From contig JAXQJY010000025.1 in assembly GCA_037042185.1 (NCBI GenBank), positions 1,054,001 through 1,118,000 of the forward strand: a stretch of DNA of 64,000 nucleotides. Reading direction: 5' to 3'. Made by a program: the position numbers and the translations under genes. The DNA is from Sordariomycetes sp. S80-01Y. Its lineage: Eukaryota; Ascomycota; Sordariomycetes. Below the pieces are notes generated by a model that ran no database searches, was not told the DNA's origin, and saw only the letters and a list, made by a program, of their open reading frames with translations. Below are positions 62,444 through 64,000 of this stretch, in pieces (the stretch's first letter is position 1; each line of letters opens with the position of its first letter).

Positions 62444-63829
62444 ATGTCTGCACGAGCTAACAAACACAATGGCGAGCCGGCTCGCCGCTCGGAGTACGAA
62501 CCCCTCAACGCCTCCGACCTCGACGCACCGGGCCGCGACTCCCTCGACCTCCAAGACTCGACCGTCCTGCCCGCGGCCGAACCACCGTTCTCTTGGCTTG
62601 AGTACTCCATATTCGTACTCCTCGGCATAGCCATGCTCTGGGCGTGGAACATGTTTCTCGCCGCGGCGCCCTACTTTGCCAGCCGCTTCGCCGCCTCGCC
62701 CGCGATACAGTCCACCTTCCAGCCGAGTATTCTCGCTGTGTCGACGGTGACGAACCTCATTACCATGATACTCCTGGCGCAGATACAACAGGCGGCCAGT
62801 TATCCCTTCAGGATAAATCTTGCCTTGATGATCAACATTGTTGTGTTCGGGTTGTTGACCTGCTCGACGGTGTTGTTTCTGGACGCGAGCCCGAATGTCT
62901 ACTTGGGATTCCTGCTGGTCATGGTGGGATCGAGCAGCTGGGCTACGGGGTTGATTCAGAACGGGGCCTTCGCCTTCGCGGGGAGTTTCGGGAGACGGGA
63001 GTACATGCAAGCACTCATGGCCGGCCAGGGCATTGCCGGCGTCCTGCCACCGGTCGCCCAAGTCTTGACCGTGGTGATATTCCCGCCGTCCTCTTCCTCG
63101 TCCGACGACGACGCCGGCGGTGGGAAGTCGTCCGCCTTCTTGTACTTCCTCGCCGCTGTGGTCATCTCCCTGGTCACGCTCGTCGCCTTCGTACCTCTGG
63201 TCAGGCGACACAACCACATCATTGAGGGCCGCCTGGCAGAACAGCTGGCCGAGAGCGTGACATCTCTGGAGGAGGCGGAGCGCGCCGCGAGGAAGAGTGT
63301 CAGCTTGTGGCGGCTGTTTGGAAAGCTGAGGTGGTTGGCGCTGGCGCTGGCCTTGACCTTCACGGAGACGATGTTCTTTCCAGTCTTCACAACAAAGATC
63401 ACGTCCGTCAACGAGGGCCAGGGCTCGAGCATCTGGGTTCGGCCGGAAGCATTCATTCCGCTGGGCTTTTTGCTCTGGAATATTGGCGACCTTGGAGGGC
63501 GTCTGTCGACTGCCTTACCGTTCTCTCTGAGAGACCGGCCGTCGGCGCTGTTCATGCTGAGTGTCGCGAGGGCGGCATGGATACCACTTTACTTTCTCTG
63601 CAACATCGGCGGTAGGGGGGCAGTGGTCTCAAGCGACCTCTTCTACCTTCTCGTCGTGCAGCTTTTGTACGGACTGACGAACGGCTGGCTGGGAAGCAGC
63701 TGCATGATGGCGTCGGGAGACTGGGTCGACGATGGGGAGAGAGAGGCTGCGGGTGGCTTCATGGGCCTGTGTCTTGTCATAGGATTGACGACTGGCAGCA
63801 TATTGAGTTTTAGCGTTGCGCGGATATAG
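62444..63829 (+). CDS. FUN26: Equilibrative nucleoside transporter (SLC29 / Fun26-like)
   Basis: Membrane transporter of nucleosides or nucleobases, in fungi often vacuolar. Single exon, 461 aa from ATG 62444; the frame is open 14 codons upstream but without an ATG. The N-terminus (1–55) is polar and holds EYEPL, like the acidic dileucine-type signals of vacuolar proteins. About 11 hydrophobic helices follow (e.g. LEYSIFVLLGIAMLWAWNMFLAAAPYF, with the family's conserved WNMFxxAxPYF at the end of TM1). Further ENT motifs: INGAF-like QNGAFAFAGSF and YMQALMAGQGIAGVLPP in TM4–5. A Ser/Asp loop (SSSSSDDDAGGG) sits between TM6 and TM7, where the long loop of ENTs lies. The tail part GFMGLCLVIGLTTGSILSF is also typical. 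Confidence 0.93.
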   Translation: MSARANKHNGEPARRSEYEPLNASDLDAPGRDSLDLQDSTVLPAAEPPFSWLEYSIFVLLGIAMLWAWNMFLAAAPYFASRFAASPAIQSTFQPSILAVSTVTNLITMILLAQIQQAASYPFRINLALMINIVVFGLLTCSTVLFLDASPNVYLGFLLVMVGSSSWATGLIQNGAFAFAGSFGRREYMQALMAGQGIAGVLPPVAQVLTVVIFPPSSSSSDDDAGGGKSSAFLYFLAAVVISLVTLVAFVPLVRRHNHIIEGRLAEQLAESVTSLEEAERAARKSVSLWRLFGKLRWLALALALTFTETMFFPVFTTKITSVNEGQGSSIWVRPEAFIPLGFLLWNIGDLGGRLSTALPFSLRDRPSALFMLSVARAAWIPLYFLCNIGGRGAVVSSDLFYLLVVQLLYGLTNGWLGSSCMMASGDWVDDGEREAAGGFMGLCLVIGLTTGSILSFSVARI

Positions 63830-64000
63830 CCATAGACGAGCAGATAGTCACGAAGAGACGCGGTATGATCAAGATGAGATGCCAGAGCGTTACCGTATTG
63901 CGCGAGATGATGCAAGAACAGAAATCTGATACAACGATGAAGCGTACTGACGCTTGATGCACCCTTGATTGTGACGCGAAGCCGCCAACTCCCGACGAAC
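63830..64000. other. Right edge, no feature seen
   Basis: 171 bp downstream of the transporter stop; no gene or repeat seen. Confidence 0.4.

Noticed and set aside
62429-63217. 262-codon frame on the minus strand within the nucleoside transporter gene
   Set aside because: Shadow of a strongly biased coding region; its translation is Arg/Gly/His-rich low-complexity without start context or family features.
1-64000. tRNA, rRNA, CRISPR, transposon or retroelement content
   Set aside because: No T-loop/anticodon-arm pattern, no array of short direct repeats, no transposase or reverse-transcriptase frame and no long terminal repeats were seen by eye; a tool-based scan could still find a degenerate copy.

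Overview
The window looks like nuclear DNA of a filamentous ascomycete, most likely a Sordariomycete. The genes are spaced at 0.1–2 kb and lie on both strands. Introns are short (45–60 nt, GT...AG, with CTAAC/CTGAC-like branch sites). The protein families are typically fungal: a Zn2Cys6 regulator, fungal-type DGAT1, Pex8 ending in SKL, a TMEM16/Ist2-like protein, GH95 fucosidase and GH28 exo-polygalacturonase. I saw no tRNA, rRNA, CRISPR array, transposon or retroelement. Exon borders were read by eye from splice motifs and frame continuity, and every multi-exon model here closes in frame. Coordinates given for spliced genes run from start codon to stop codon and include introns.

Left part (1–11.5 kb): a partial Q/S/N-rich probable regulator runs off the left edge. 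It is followed by a Zn2Cys6 transcription factor, a conserved fungal protein with an unnamed C-terminal domain, and a small single-pass membrane protein. Gaps of 2–3 kb separate them, as is usual around regulatory genes. Housekeeping block (11.6–38.3 kb): MIC10 (cristae junctions) is divergent from URB2 (60S ribosome assembly). Then come 3-ketodihydrosphingosine reductase, NRDE2, a PI-specific phospholipase C, a hydrophilic stress-type protein, a secreted cysteine-rich protein, PEX8, a TMEM170-like protein, isoprenylcysteine methyltransferase, DGAT1, the polyadenylation factor PFS2 and the mitochondrial nuclease NUC1.

Accessory, secretion-rich block (38.8–54.2 kb): a secreted FAD-linked oxidoreductase, a zinc-independent MDR reductase, a secreted HEXXH protein, a GH95 alpha-L-fucosidase, an anoctamin, and an exo-polygalacturonase with seven exons. 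The spacing is loose, and three of these proteins would act on plant cell-wall material or extracellular substrates. Right part (55–64 kb): an 84-residue membrane peptide, ISA1 (mitochondrial 4Fe-4S assembly), an O6-alkylguanine-DNA alkyltransferase, succinyl-CoA ligase beta, an Ecm15/UPF0045 protein and an equilibrative nucleoside transporter.

I did not find a clearly new multi-gene system. The observations most worth checking are a GH95 gene whose best-fitting intron begins GG instead of GT, a GC–AG intron in the anoctamin, a secreted HEXXH family with a suitably placed downstream Glu, the cysteine-rich secreted protein, and the conserved but unnamed C-terminal domain at 7.5–8.6 kb.
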